In this document: piece by piece, positions 1 to 5,228 of the stretch | Layout of the letters: each line of letters starts with the position of its first letter | How positions within the stretch are numbered: position 1 is the first letter of the stretch | NCBI GenBank assembly: GCA_946478935.1 | Contig: CAMLEL010000206.1 | Span: 1 to 5,228 of the forward strand | Reading direction: 5' to 3' | From: an uncultured Armatimonadota bacterium | GTDB taxonomy: Bacteria; Armatimonadota; Fimbriimonadia; Fimbriimonadales; Fimbriimonadaceae | DNA: 5,228 nucleotides | Position numbers and translations under genes: made by a program | Notes under the pieces: generated by a model | What the model saw: only the letters and a program-made list of their open reading frames with translations | Databases searched by the model: none | Told to the model about the DNA's origin: nothing

Positions 1-378
1 ACACAGAATCACCTTGGGCTTGATAAAGCCCAGCTGGGGAATGAGCCATTGACGGCATGCCTGAGTCTCAGCGGGTTCGGGTGGACGGTTGACCGGTCGG
101 CCCGACGACCAGTCGGCAGCCCGACACTTCACTGTGTTACAGATATAGACCTTCGCGCGATCCAGACCGCAGTCGGCAAGCGCCTTATCCAACAATTGAC
201 CCGCACGGCCCACGAATGGACGTCCGGATTTGTCTTCTTGGTCTCCAGGACCTTCACCCACCAGAACCAGGGGTGATGCAGGATTGCCTTCGCCGAACAC
301 GACGTTCGTGCGTTTTTCGGCAAGCGGACACGCGCGACAGTTAAGCGCCCGCAGCCGCAGTTCCTCAAGGGTTTGCAT
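1..378 (-). CDS. udg: Family-4 (Fe-S) uracil-DNA glycosylase, N-terminal 126 residues, cut by window edge
   Basis: Base-excision repair enzyme that removes uracil from DNA, acting in the cytoplasm on the chromosome. The frame is open from the ATG at 376-378 to the left window edge, giving 126 residues; the family is usually about 200, so the C-terminal part with the second catalytic motif is missing here. Seen directly: a CxxC pair (C14, C17), the uracil-pocket motif GEGPGDQED (41-49, usually GEAPGxxED), a GRPFVGRAGQLLD segment (52-64), the NTVKC strand (81-85) and a later Cys (C108). C14, C17, C85 and C108 match the four expected 4Fe-4S ligands. The C85-C108 spacing is 23, against about 16 as I recall it for the family, because about seven extra residues (around AADWSSG) sit before the NRPPEPAE motif. 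The start overlaps the end of the upstream HIT gene by 14 nt in another frame, with only a weak AAGAAA site before it, so translational coupling is likely. The family assignment is secure; activity cannot be judged without the C-terminus. Confidence 0.93.
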   Translation of the reverse strand, partial: MQTLEELRLRALNCRACPLAEKRTNVVFGEGNPASPLVLVGEGPGDQEDKSGRPFVGRAGQLLDKALADCGLDRAKVYICNTVKCRAADWSSGRPVNRPPEPAETQACRQWLIPQLGFIKPKVILC

Positions 379-862
379 CAGCGATTTTCTTCAGTCGGTC
401 GTAGCTGTCCTCAAGCGTTTGGGGAAGTACCCTCACCTCACCAACCGTAGTCATAAAATTCGTGTCGCCGCTCCATCGGGGCACGATATGCCAGTGGATG
501 TGGTTGGGAATTCCAGCGCCAGCGGCTCGCCCCATGTTAATGCCGATATTGAAGCCATCTGGCCGATAAGCGTCCTTCACCCAACTCACTCCTTTCGCCA
601 ACAGCTGGTTGATCTCGAGCAATTCGGCATCGTCCAGTTCGTCTAGATTCGGTGTCTGGCGGTAGGGAGCAATCAACAGGTGACCGTTGGTGTAAGGATA
701 GGCGTTCAGCATGACGAAAGCGGTTCGCCCACGCCACAAGATGAGATTCGCACGATCGTCCGATTGAGCCGGGAGTTCCACGAATATGTTGATTTCGTCC
801 GTACCCGTCGAAGGTTGTTCGATGTAACTCATTCGCCAAGGCGCCCACAACCTTTCGGACAT
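365..862 (-). CDS. HIT-family nucleotide phosphorylase/hydrolase (Ap4A phosphorylase-like)
   Basis: A 165-residue histidine-triad protein, complete. Such enzymes cleave dinucleoside polyphosphates such as Ap4A or other AMP-linked nucleotides in the cytoplasm. Visible landmarks: the LWAPWRMSYI opening (5-14) typical of this bacterial subfamily, the NLILWRG strand (39-45), VMLNAYPYTNGHLLIAP (50-66), GFNIGINMGRAAGAGIP (103-119), the catalytic triad H121-x-H123-x-H125 in NHIHWHIVPRW, and a GDTNFM tail (132-137). Length and layout resemble mycobacterial Rv2613c-type Ap4A phosphorylases more than short Hint proteins. The zinc-type CxxC near the N-terminus of many relatives is NIFV (25-28) here. The ATG at 860-862 is chosen because the protein begins with the conserved opening. 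No Shine-Dalgarno is visible, and the gene lies 14 nt after the response regulator stop, so it is probably translated by reinitiation from that gene. It overlaps the glycosylase start downstream. The exact substrate is inference. Confidence 0.93.
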   Translation of the reverse strand: MSERLWAPWRMSYIEQPSTGTDEINIFVELPAQSDDRANLILWRGRTAFVMLNAYPYTNGHLLIAPYRQTPNLDELDDAELLEINQLLAKGVSWVKDAYRPDGFNIGINMGRAAGAGIPNHIHWHIVPRWSGDTNFMTTVGEVRVLPQTLEDSYDRLKKIADANP

Positions 863-876
863 GGGTTGATTATGCG

Positions 877-1452
877 CTAGATGCTCTTGGCGAGAATGAT
901 GGCCTCGGCCACCTCTTTCATCGACTTTCGCAGGTTCATCGATTGAAGTTGGATCCGCCGATACGCCTCAGATTCATTGATGTTCTGTTCTTCCATCAGA
1001 ATCCCCTTGGCGCGATCGATGATCTTTCGCGTTTCGAGCTTTTCCTCCAGGCTCGCGACTTCCTTGTTCAACTGTAGGTTCTGTTCGTAGCGGCTGCGAG
1101 CCACTTCGATCGCAGGGGGAAGATCGCTTGGCTTGAACGGCTTCACCAAATAGGCGAACACACCAGCGTCCTTTGCCCGATCTACCAGTTCGCGATCGGA
1201 ATAGGCTGTGAGTAGGATGGTCGGGGCGATATTCTCTTCCGTGATGATGGAAACGGCTTCGATTCCGTCCATAACTGGCATCTTCACATCCAAAATGCAC
1301 ACATCGGGTTTGGACTCTCGTGCCGAGGCGATGGCCCGCTGACCGTCGCCAGCCTCTGCGACGACTTCATACTCAAGATTCTCGAGCATCTGCTTGAGAT
1401 CGAGGCGAATAATGGGGTCGTCGTCCGCGATGAGTACTCTGAGTTTTGCCAT
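877..1452 (-). CDS. ANTAR-domain response regulator (AmiR/NasR/PdtaR type)
   Basis: A 191-residue two-component regulator that, by family, acts on RNA by binding hairpins near terminators (antitermination) rather than binding DNA. The N-terminal receiver domain (about 3-120) has the acidic cluster D10/D11/D12, the phosphoacceptor D55 in ILDVKMPVMDG, T82 in LLTAYSD and K104 in YLVKPFKP, so it looks fully phosphorylatable. A short helical linker with coiled-coil character (about 116-142) leads into the ANTAR domain (about 135-188), with IDRAKGILM (145-153), EAYRRIQ (162-168) and KEVAEAII (179-186). The layout matches mycobacterial PdtaR (Rv1626). No histidine kinase lies in the window. The ATG at 1450-1452 is preferred over the in-frame GTG at 1471-1473 because an AGGGA site sits 8 nt upstream of it and the receiver domain starts right away. 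It is the first gene of a likely operon with the HIT and glycosylase genes. Confidence 0.95.
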   Translation of the reverse strand: MAKLRVLIADDDPIIRLDLKQMLENLEYEVVAEAGDGQRAIASARESKPDVCILDVKMPVMDGIEAVSIITEENIAPTILLTAYSDRELVDRAKDAGVFAYLVKPFKPSDLPPAIEVARSRYEQNLQLNKEVASLEEKLETRKIIDRAKGILMEEQNINESEAYRRIQLQSMNLRKSMKEVAEAIILAKSI

Positions 1453-1460
1453 GGTAAAAG

Positions 1461-1465
1461 TCCCT
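1461..1465 (-). promoter_or_regulatory. Ribosome binding site of the ANTAR regulator
   Basis: AGGGA on the minus strand, 8 nt before the ATG at 1450-1452. It decides the start in favour of this ATG; the in-frame GTG seven codons upstream has no such site. Confidence 0.6.
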
Positions 1466-1499
1466 GTGGGCACACCATCGACACCCGAATGAGGCGTTC

Positions 1500-1505
1500 A
1501 TTTTA
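1500..1505 (-). promoter_or_regulatory. Possible -10 box of the regulator-HIT-glycosylase operon
   Basis: TAAAAT on the minus strand, five of six matches to TATAAT. It would place transcription start near 1493 and give a leader of about 40 nt. No convincing -35 hexamer lies 16-18 nt upstream. That position is instead occupied by the inverted repeat at 1521-1547, which would fit an activator-dependent or repressed promoter. This is a weak call, based on one hexamer. Confidence 0.3.
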
Positions 1506-1520
1506 CCCGTCATGATCCTT

Positions 1521-1547
1521 TGACCTTGGGACTACCGCCCAGGGTCA
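1521..1547. repeat. 27-bp inverted repeat in divergent intergenic region (operator or leader hairpin)
   Basis: Arms TGACCTTGGG and CCCAGGGTCA are separated by 7 nt (ACTACCG). Nine of ten positions pair as DNA, and the tenth (1526/1542) is a T-G wobble if transcribed. It lies between the minus-strand regulator operon and the plus-strand unknown/fumarylacetoacetase pair. It overlaps the expected -35 region of the former and is about 47 nt ahead of the start of the latter. It could bind a dimeric regulator or fold in a 5' leader. No T-run follows on either strand, so it is not a plain terminator. Confidence 0.5.
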
Positions 1548-1593
1548 TCCAGTCGAACTCTGCGGATGCTGCCATTCAGTGCCGCAAAGTAGA

Positions 1594-2487
1594 ATGAGCC
1601 AGATGAAAGGCTCTTTGGAGCGGTTATTAGAGCAAGTGTTCGACTATGCCGGACTGTTTCCTCCTGCACGACTCGACATGGAGGCAGCGGTTGCCGAATA
1701 CCTTCGCCACCGGTCTGGGGCCGAGAGCCAGATAATGGACCGATTTGTCTGCTCCAGCACTCAGTTGGAAAGCTTGGGGCGCGAACTGGCGAAGCATCCT
1801 GCGGGCCAGCCGATACCCGTCGCAGTCGTTGGTCTCAATGATGGAAGCTTGGATGATGCTCTGGTTCATGATGCGGAGAAGATGACGCAGTTCTTGGATA
1901 AGAGCGGATCGTTAGCCGACATCGAGGCCTACGAAGTACGTTTGCCCGATCTCGCAGAGCTCCCGGCTTACCTTCAAAAGCTCCAATCGTTCAATCAAGT
2001 TGAGGTCTATGGCGAGGTTCCTTGGGGGCCGGACGTGCTGGATGCGCTCAGCCTCCTTGCAGAACGAGATTGGCTTGGCGCCAAGGCGCGAACGGGCGGA
2101 CTGCAGGTCGATGCGTATCCTATGTCAATGGACCTTGCTGGATTCATCCGGGAATGTGTCCAGCTGGAGTTGCCGTTCAAGTTGACAGCGGGACTCCATC
2201 ATCCGTTCCGGAGCCATCGCGAAGAAGTCGCAACGAAGATGCACGGCTTTTTGAACGTGCTGGTGGCGGCAACCTTAGCCCTCGCCCAAGACTTGGCGAC
2301 CAGCGAGATTTCAGCGATCCTCGATTCGGAATCAGTCGACGACTTTCGCTTTACCGATACCGAAGTTGCCTTTCGAGATTACGCGGCCAACCTGGAGCAA
2401 ATCGATGAGGCCCGAGACCTGTTCATCGGAATCGGATCGTGTAGCGTCGAAGAACCAATCTCTGACTTGAGAGCCCATCAATTATGA
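1594..2487 (+). CDS. Conserved-looking protein of unknown function coupled to fumarylacetoacetase
   Basis: About 297 residues, function not recognised. It has no signal peptide or membrane segment and is probably cytoplasmic. Striking motif-like blocks are DYAGLFPPA (17-25), EVYGEVP (137-143), AKARTGG (163-169), PFKLTAGLHHPFR (194-206), HGFLNVL (217-223) and, near the end, IGSCSVEEPISDL (280-292). Several short hydrophobic stretches ending in charged or polar residues (PVAVVGL, EAYEVRL, EVYGEVP, GAKARTGG, PFKLTAG) have the rhythm of barrel strands. E141, K164, R166, K196 and H202/H203 are candidate active-site residues; this is inference from pattern only. The stop overlaps the fumarylacetoacetase start (ATGA), implying co-translation and a linked role. 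The start is uncertain: GTG 1579, ATG 1594 and ATG 1603 are all in frame and none has a good Shine-Dalgarno. ATG 1594 is chosen as the middle option, and the motif-rich part starts well after all three. I am confident that it is a real gene and have no firm idea of its function. Confidence 0.85.
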   Translation: MSQMKGSLERLLEQVFDYAGLFPPARLDMEAAVAEYLRHRSGAESQIMDRFVCSSTQLESLGRELAKHPAGQPIPVAVVGLNDGSLDDALVHDAEKMTQFLDKSGSLADIEAYEVRLPDLAELPAYLQKLQSFNQVEVYGEVPWGPDVLDALSLLAERDWLGAKARTGGLQVDAYPMSMDLAGFIRECVQLELPFKLTAGLHHPFRSHREEVATKMHGFLNVLVAATLALAQDLATSEISAILDSESVDDFRFTDTEVAFRDYAANLEQIDEARDLFIGIGSCSVEEPISDLRAHQL

Positions 2488-3758
2488 ATCTGGACCACAC
2501 CCACCAACCCGGCGCGAAGAGCTGGATCGAGGTTCCTTCCGACAGTGACTTCCCTATCCAGAACCTACCTTTTTGTTCCTATGCCTGCAACGATTGGGCG
2601 CCCCATGGATCGATCGCGGTTCGAATCGGCGACACATTAGTCGATCTTTACGAACTGTGCCACGCAGGTCTGCTAAAAGGTGGAGACGACAGCTTTGCCT
2701 GCGACTTTCAGGAGGTCTTGGAAGCGGGTGGCCGAAAGAGCCTCACTGCAATCCGACATCAGCTCTTTGAGTTGCTTGCCGTCGATAACGGTGTCCTAAG
2801 AGATGATGAGGCAATAAGAAAGAGAGCGCTCCGATCGGTGGACTCGGTAGAGATCCTTTTACCGATGACGATCAATGCGTTCGTCGATTTTTATTCAGGA
2901 ATCCACCACGCTAGCAACGTCGGACGTATGTTCAGGCCCGACCAGCCGCCTCTGTTGCCGAATTACCGGCATGTCCCGATCGGCTACAACGGACGGGCAT
3001 CGAGCGTTGTGGTTAGTGGTGAGCCTATTCGACGTCCGAAGGGACAAACGAAGGCTTCCGACGCCGACCTTCCCGCATTTGGCCCCACCCAGGAATTGGA
3101 CTTTGAACTTGAGATAGGATTTTTCACAGGCAAAAGCAGTCAAATGGGCGAGCCGATTCCAATTGGTGAATGCGAGGACCACATATTCGGCCTGGTGATT
3201 GTGAACGACTGGTCGGCGCGAGACTTCCAGCGTTGGGAATACCAACCCCTCGGCCCGTTCCTCGCCAAGAGCTTCGCGACCTCGATTTCGCCTTACGTCG
3301 TCACCCTCGATGCCTTGGAACCATGGCGAATTCAAGGACCGACCCAAGAACCACCGGCGCTTGCACACCTGCAACTTCCGGGTCCGAGCCACTATGACAT
3401 CCAGCTGGAGGTGTCGATCCAGTCCCAACAGATGACTCGGCCACAAGTCGTTTGCCGATCGAATGCGAAGCATCTTTACTGGACCTTTATCCAGCAGTTG
3501 GCGCATCAGAGTTCAAACGGAACTCCGATTGAATCGGCTGATCTTTACGCCTCGGGGACGATCTCTGGCGAGTCAGAGGATAGTTTCGGCTCGATGCTGG
3601 AACTTGCATGGAAGGGGACGAAGCCGATCACGCTGACTGAAACGGGTGAAACCCGAACTTTTATTCAGGACGGTGATACCGTGACGATGAGGGCGTGGTG
3701 TGAAGGTGACGGCTATCGTGTTGGCTTTGGCGAAGTTGCGACGACCGTGCAATCCTAG
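2484..3758 (+). CDS. fah: Fumarylacetoacetase (fumarylacetoacetate hydrolase)
   Basis: Hydrolyses 4-fumarylacetoacetate to fumarate and acetoacetate, the last step of tyrosine/homogentisate breakdown (EC 3.7.1.2), in the cytoplasm. At 424 residues it matches the full-length two-domain enzyme (mouse 419). An SH3-like N-terminal domain covers about 25-118, including NLPFCSYACND and VRIGDTLVDLYEL, and the FAH catalytic domain covers about 125-420. From memory of the mouse enzyme, every key residue is present at a constant offset of +9: metal ligands D135, E208, E210 and D242; catalytic H142 and E373; and R151, Y168, R246, Q249, Y253, K262 and T359 around the substrate. Blocks such as GYNGRASSVVVSG, NDWSARD, GPFLAKSF, ASGTISG and GSMLELAWKGTKPI are diagnostic of true fumarylacetoacetase rather than the shorter FAH-like isomerases. 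The ATG lies in the ATGA overlap with the upstream gene and has only a weak TGAGAG site, so it depends on coupling. No homogentisate dioxygenase or isomerase gene is in the window. Confidence 0.97.
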   Translation: MNLDHTHQPGAKSWIEVPSDSDFPIQNLPFCSYACNDWAPHGSIAVRIGDTLVDLYELCHAGLLKGGDDSFACDFQEVLEAGGRKSLTAIRHQLFELLAVDNGVLRDDEAIRKRALRSVDSVEILLPMTINAFVDFYSGIHHASNVGRMFRPDQPPLLPNYRHVPIGYNGRASSVVVSGEPIRRPKGQTKASDADLPAFGPTQELDFELEIGFFTGKSSQMGEPIPIGECEDHIFGLVIVNDWSARDFQRWEYQPLGPFLAKSFATSISPYVVTLDALEPWRIQGPTQEPPALAHLQLPGPSHYDIQLEVSIQSQQMTRPQVVCRSNAKHLYWTFIQQLAHQSSNGTPIESADLYASGTISGESEDSFGSMLELAWKGTKPITLTETGETRTFIQDGDTVTMRAWCEGDGYRVGFGEVATTVQS

Positions 3759-3775
3759 CGTGGCATTCCGCGCTA
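3756..3775 (+). terminator. Hairpin starting at the fumarylacetoacetase stop codon, possible terminator
   Basis: TAGCGTGG and CCGCGCTA form an 8-bp stem (one T-G wobble) around a CATT tetraloop. The stem begins with the TAG stop codon itself. Only a short AATTTA follows rather than a T-run, so it may be a weak terminator or an mRNA 3'-end stabiliser. Its place between the fumarylacetoacetase gene and an independent promoter supports transcript separation. Confidence 0.45.
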
Positions 3776-3788
3776 ATTTAGCCTTAGG

Positions 3789-3818
3789 TTGAAGCCAGCC
3801 TGCTGCTCGTCATATAAT
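3789..3818 (+). promoter_or_regulatory. Sigma-70-type promoter of the sugar ABC operon
   Basis: The -35 TTGAAG (3789-3794) and a perfect -10 TATAAT (3813-3818) are separated by 18 nt. Transcription would start near 3825, only about 19 nt before the ATG at 3844, leaving just room for the ribosome binding site. The in-frame upstream ATG at 3817 overlaps the -10 box and so cannot be the start from this promoter. Confidence 0.65.
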
Positions 3819-3829
3819 GGCAGTCCGTC

Positions 3830-3835
3830 GGGAGG
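3830..3835 (+). promoter_or_regulatory. Ribosome binding site of the sugar-binding lipoprotein
   Basis: GGGAGG with 8 nt before the ATG at 3844, a near-ideal Shine-Dalgarno. It fixes the start there, so that the lipoprotein signal peptide begins MKVNQLG, and rules out the ATG at 3817 nine codons upstream. Confidence 0.75.
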
Positions 3836-3843
3836 ATTCGTTC

Positions 3844-4875
3844 ATGAAGGTTAATCAACTGGGTTCGGCTCTACTTTTCGCCATCGTACTGGTGGGCTGC
3901 AGCGGCACGTCGGAGCCAGGTTCGGCGGCCACTGGTGCAAGTGGCGCAAACAGCGCAACCGGCACAGATGGAAGCGATAAGAAATTCCGTATTGCGGTGA
4001 TTCCCAAGGGAACAACCCACGAGTTCTGGAAAGCAGTCGAAGCCGGAGCCAGAGACGCGGAAAAGGAATTCGGGGCCGAGGTTATCTGGAAGGGTCCTCT
4101 CAAGGAAGATGACCGTGACAGCCAGATCAAGGTGGTGGAAGACTTCACGACCCAGGGCGTCGACGGAATCGTGCTGGCGCCGCTCGACGATACAGCGCTG
4201 AAAACCCCCGTTGAGAATGCCAAAAAGTCAGGGATTCCTGTGGTCATTTTCGATTCCGACCTAAAGGACACGGAGGTCGTGAGTTTTGTGGCAACCGACA
4301 ATGAAAAGGGCGGTCGGGCTGCTGGCGAGGAAATGATTCGCCTTCTCGGCGGCAACGGCGATGTCGTGATGCTTCGCTACCAAGAAGGATCCGCGAGCAC
4401 CACCAACCGGGAGAAAGGCTTTCTAGAAGCACTAAAGAAAGCTCCCGGGATCAAGGTCTTGAGTGACAACCGCTATGCCGGCGCAACGGTCGAGACAGCC
4501 CTAAACGAGGCAGAGAATCTTCTTTCCAGTTTCAAGAACGCCGATGGCACGCTGAAAGTCCATGGCATTTACTGTCCGAACGAAAGCTCCACTGCGGGAA
4601 TGCTCTTGGCGCTTCAGCAGAACCGTTGGGCGGGAAAGGTGAAGTTCATCGGATTCGATGCTTCACAAAAACTGATCGACGGGCTTAAAGCGGGAGAGAT
4701 CCACGGTCTGATTGTCCAGAATCCGAAGCAGATGGGCTATCAGGGCGTCAAGGTGATGATCGATTACCTGAACAAGCGAGCCGTACTGGCACGAATTGAC
4801 ACTGGAGCAACGTTGGTTACCGGAGACAACATGAACGAACCGGCCATGCAGGAGCTATTGGGGATCAAGAAGTAG
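3844..4875 (+). CDS. Sugar ABC transporter substrate-binding lipoprotein (ribose/RbsB family)
   Basis: A 343-residue receptor of an ABC importer that captures a sugar outside the cytoplasmic membrane. It has a lipoprotein signal peptide (1-18) with lipobox LVGC and acylated C19. A Gly/Ser/Ala/Thr-rich tether follows (20-45), then a periplasmic-binding-protein type 1 fold of the PF13407 kind. Landmarks: IAVIPKGTTHEFW (50-62), DGIVLAPLD (107-115), IPVVIFDSD (131-139), R189 in STTNREKGF, N246 in CPNESS, D272 in IGFDAS and Q292 in VQNPKQMGYQG. The last four sit where RbsB uses R141, N190, D215 and Q235 for ribose contacts. The aspartate-arginine pair after the central strand of RbsB is D137-S138 here, so the sugar need not be ribose. 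The gene is followed by a permease with a one-base stop/start overlap. It has its own promoter and ribosome binding site, so it starts a new transcription unit. The family is secure and the ligand unknown. Confidence 0.94.
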   Translation: MKVNQLGSALLFAIVLVGCSGTSEPGSAATGASGANSATGTDGSDKKFRIAVIPKGTTHEFWKAVEAGARDAEKEFGAEVIWKGPLKEDDRDSQIKVVEDFTTQGVDGIVLAPLDDTALKTPVENAKKSGIPVVIFDSDLKDTEVVSFVATDNEKGGRAAGEEMIRLLGGNGDVVMLRYQEGSASTTNREKGFLEALKKAPGIKVLSDNRYAGATVETALNEAENLLSSFKNADGTLKVHGIYCPNESSTAGMLLALQQNRWAGKVKFIGFDASQKLIDGLKAGEIHGLIVQNPKQMGYQGVKVMIDYLNKRAVLARIDTGATLVTGDNMNEPAMQELLGIKK

Positions 4876-5228
4876 TGGCGTGGCGCGGCCTTGCTCAAAT
4901 CCTTGGGCTATTGGCCGCACTGCTCATCTTGTTTTTCGGATTCGGTCTGTTACTGGCGTGGCAGGACAAGAGTGCGTTTCTCACCCTTCGGAATGTCGAA
5001 ACAATCCTTCGGCAATCCACGCCAGTCTGTATTGCCGCATTGGGCATGACCCTGGTGATCGTAGCCGGAGGCATCGACCTTTCGGTGGGCTCGGTCGTCG
5101 CGATTGTGTCAGTAGCCGTGGCATGGTTTCTTCGCGCCGAATATTCCACCTGGATTGCAGTCGTCGGTGGCTTGGCAGCTGGAGGGCTGTTCGGCCTGAT
5201 CAACGGCCTTTTGGTTTCCCGGTTGAAG
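4875..5228 (+). CDS. Sugar ABC transporter permease (RbsC family), N-terminal 118 residues, cut by window edge
   Basis: Membrane channel subunit paired with the binding lipoprotein upstream. The frame is open to the right edge; full members are about 310-340 residues, so roughly the first third is present. Hydrophobic segments lie at about 6-28, 50-66, 70-85 and 92-113. The family signature GMTLVIVAGGIDLSVGSV (57-74) and the GLINGLLV block (107-114) are clear hallmarks of ribose/xylose-type permeases. The GTG at 4875-4877 shares its G with the TAG stop of the lipoprotein gene (TAGTG). No in-frame ATG precedes M58, inside the signature, so GTG is the best start; only a weak purine-rich stretch precedes it and coupling is likely. 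An ATPase gene (RbsA-like) is expected nearby, outside the window. Confidence 0.93.
   Translation, partial: MAWRGLAQILGLLAALLILFFGFGLLLAWQDKSAFLTLRNVETILRQSTPVCIAALGMTLVIVAGGIDLSVGSVVAIVSVAVAWFLRAEYSTWIAVVGGLAAGGLFGLINGLLVSRLK

Noticed and set aside
230..646. 138-codon open frame on the plus strand across the HIT and glycosylase genes
   Set aside because: Antisense to two clear family members, with no domain and no promoter.
779..788. Loss of the N-terminal CxxC zinc motif in the HIT protein (NIFV at 25-28)
   Set aside because: Rv2613c-type Ap4A phosphorylases, as I recall them, also lack these cysteines, so this is a subfamily trait rather than a defect.
1453..1473. Seven-codon N-terminal extension of the ANTAR regulator from a GTG
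   Set aside because: No Shine-Dalgarno precedes the GTG, while AGGGA sits 8 nt before the ATG at 1450-1452, which begins directly at the receiver domain.
1520..1525. TTGACC as a -35 box for the plus-strand unknown/fumarylacetoacetase pair
   Set aside because: No acceptable -10 hexamer lies 16-19 nt downstream, and the hexamer is part of the inverted repeat; no promoter for this pair can be supported.
1521..1547. The dyad as a target RNA of the ANTAR protein
   Set aside because: ANTAR targets are paired hairpins with hexanucleotide loops having A at 1 and G at 4; here there is one stem with a 7-nt loop on either strand.
2895..3506. 203-codon open frame on the minus strand inside the fumarylacetoacetase gene
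   Set aside because: It lies wholly opposite a gene with an intact active site, has no recognisable domain and no ribosome binding site; it is a shadow of codon bias.
3817..3843. Nine-codon N-terminal extension of the lipoprotein from ATG 3817
   Set aside because: That ATG overlaps the -10 box, and the extension would put charged residues ahead of a normal lipoprotein signal peptide; GGGAGG supports 3844.
3855..4355. 166-codon open frame on the minus strand opposite the sugar-binding lipoprotein
   Set aside because: Low-complexity Ser/Pro/Ala-rich translation antisense to a clear lipoprotein gene; no independent support.
4895..5203. 102-codon open frame on the minus strand in the permease
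   Set aside because: Antisense to an RbsC-type signature region; its composition is that of a reversed membrane protein gene.

Overview
The window is a compact, chromosome-like bacterial stretch of moderate GC, with genes packed end to end and no sign of mobile elements, phage, CRISPR, rRNA or tRNA. It holds six protein-coding genes: four complete and two cut by the window edges. The organism cannot be fixed from this sequence alone. A family-4 (Fe-S) uracil-DNA glycosylase, an ANTAR response regulator, an Ap4A-phosphorylase-like HIT protein, a eukaryote-like two-domain fumarylacetoacetase and a lipoprotein sugar receptor together suggest a free-living environmental heterotroph. My guess is Armatimonadota, Planctomycetota or a similar lineage, held at low confidence.

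Left block, minus strand (1-1452): a likely three-gene operon read right to left. An ANTAR-type response regulator comes first, then a HIT-family nucleotide hydrolase/phosphorylase 14 nt downstream, then a family-4 uracil-DNA glycosylase whose start overlaps the HIT stop by 14 nt and which runs off the left edge. The 141-bp divergent intergenic region (1453-1593) carries a good ribosome binding site and a -10-like hexamer for the regulator. It also carries a 27-bp inverted repeat placed where the -35 region of that promoter would lie.

Middle block, plus strand (1594-3758): a conserved-looking protein of unknown function, coupled through an ATGA stop/start overlap to a fumarylacetoacetase in which all the known metal-binding and catalytic residues are visible. 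The pair points to the last step of tyrosine/homogentisate breakdown. The unknown protein is the most interesting item in the window, because its tight coupling implies a role with this enzyme. A hairpin that begins at the fumarylacetoacetase stop codon may end this transcript.

Right block, plus strand (3789-5228): a well-formed sigma-70-type promoter (TTGAAG-N18-TATAAT) and a strong GGGAGG site drive a ribose-family ABC import operon. It consists of a periplasmic-binding-protein lipoprotein followed, with a one-base TAGTG overlap, by an RbsC-like permease that runs off the right edge. An ATPase gene is expected beyond the window.

There is no gene-free stretch longer than 300 bases. I do not see a clearly novel multi-gene system. 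The best leads are the unknown fumarylacetoacetase partner, the operator-like dyad before the ANTAR operon, and an insertion in the Fe-S region of the glycosylase.
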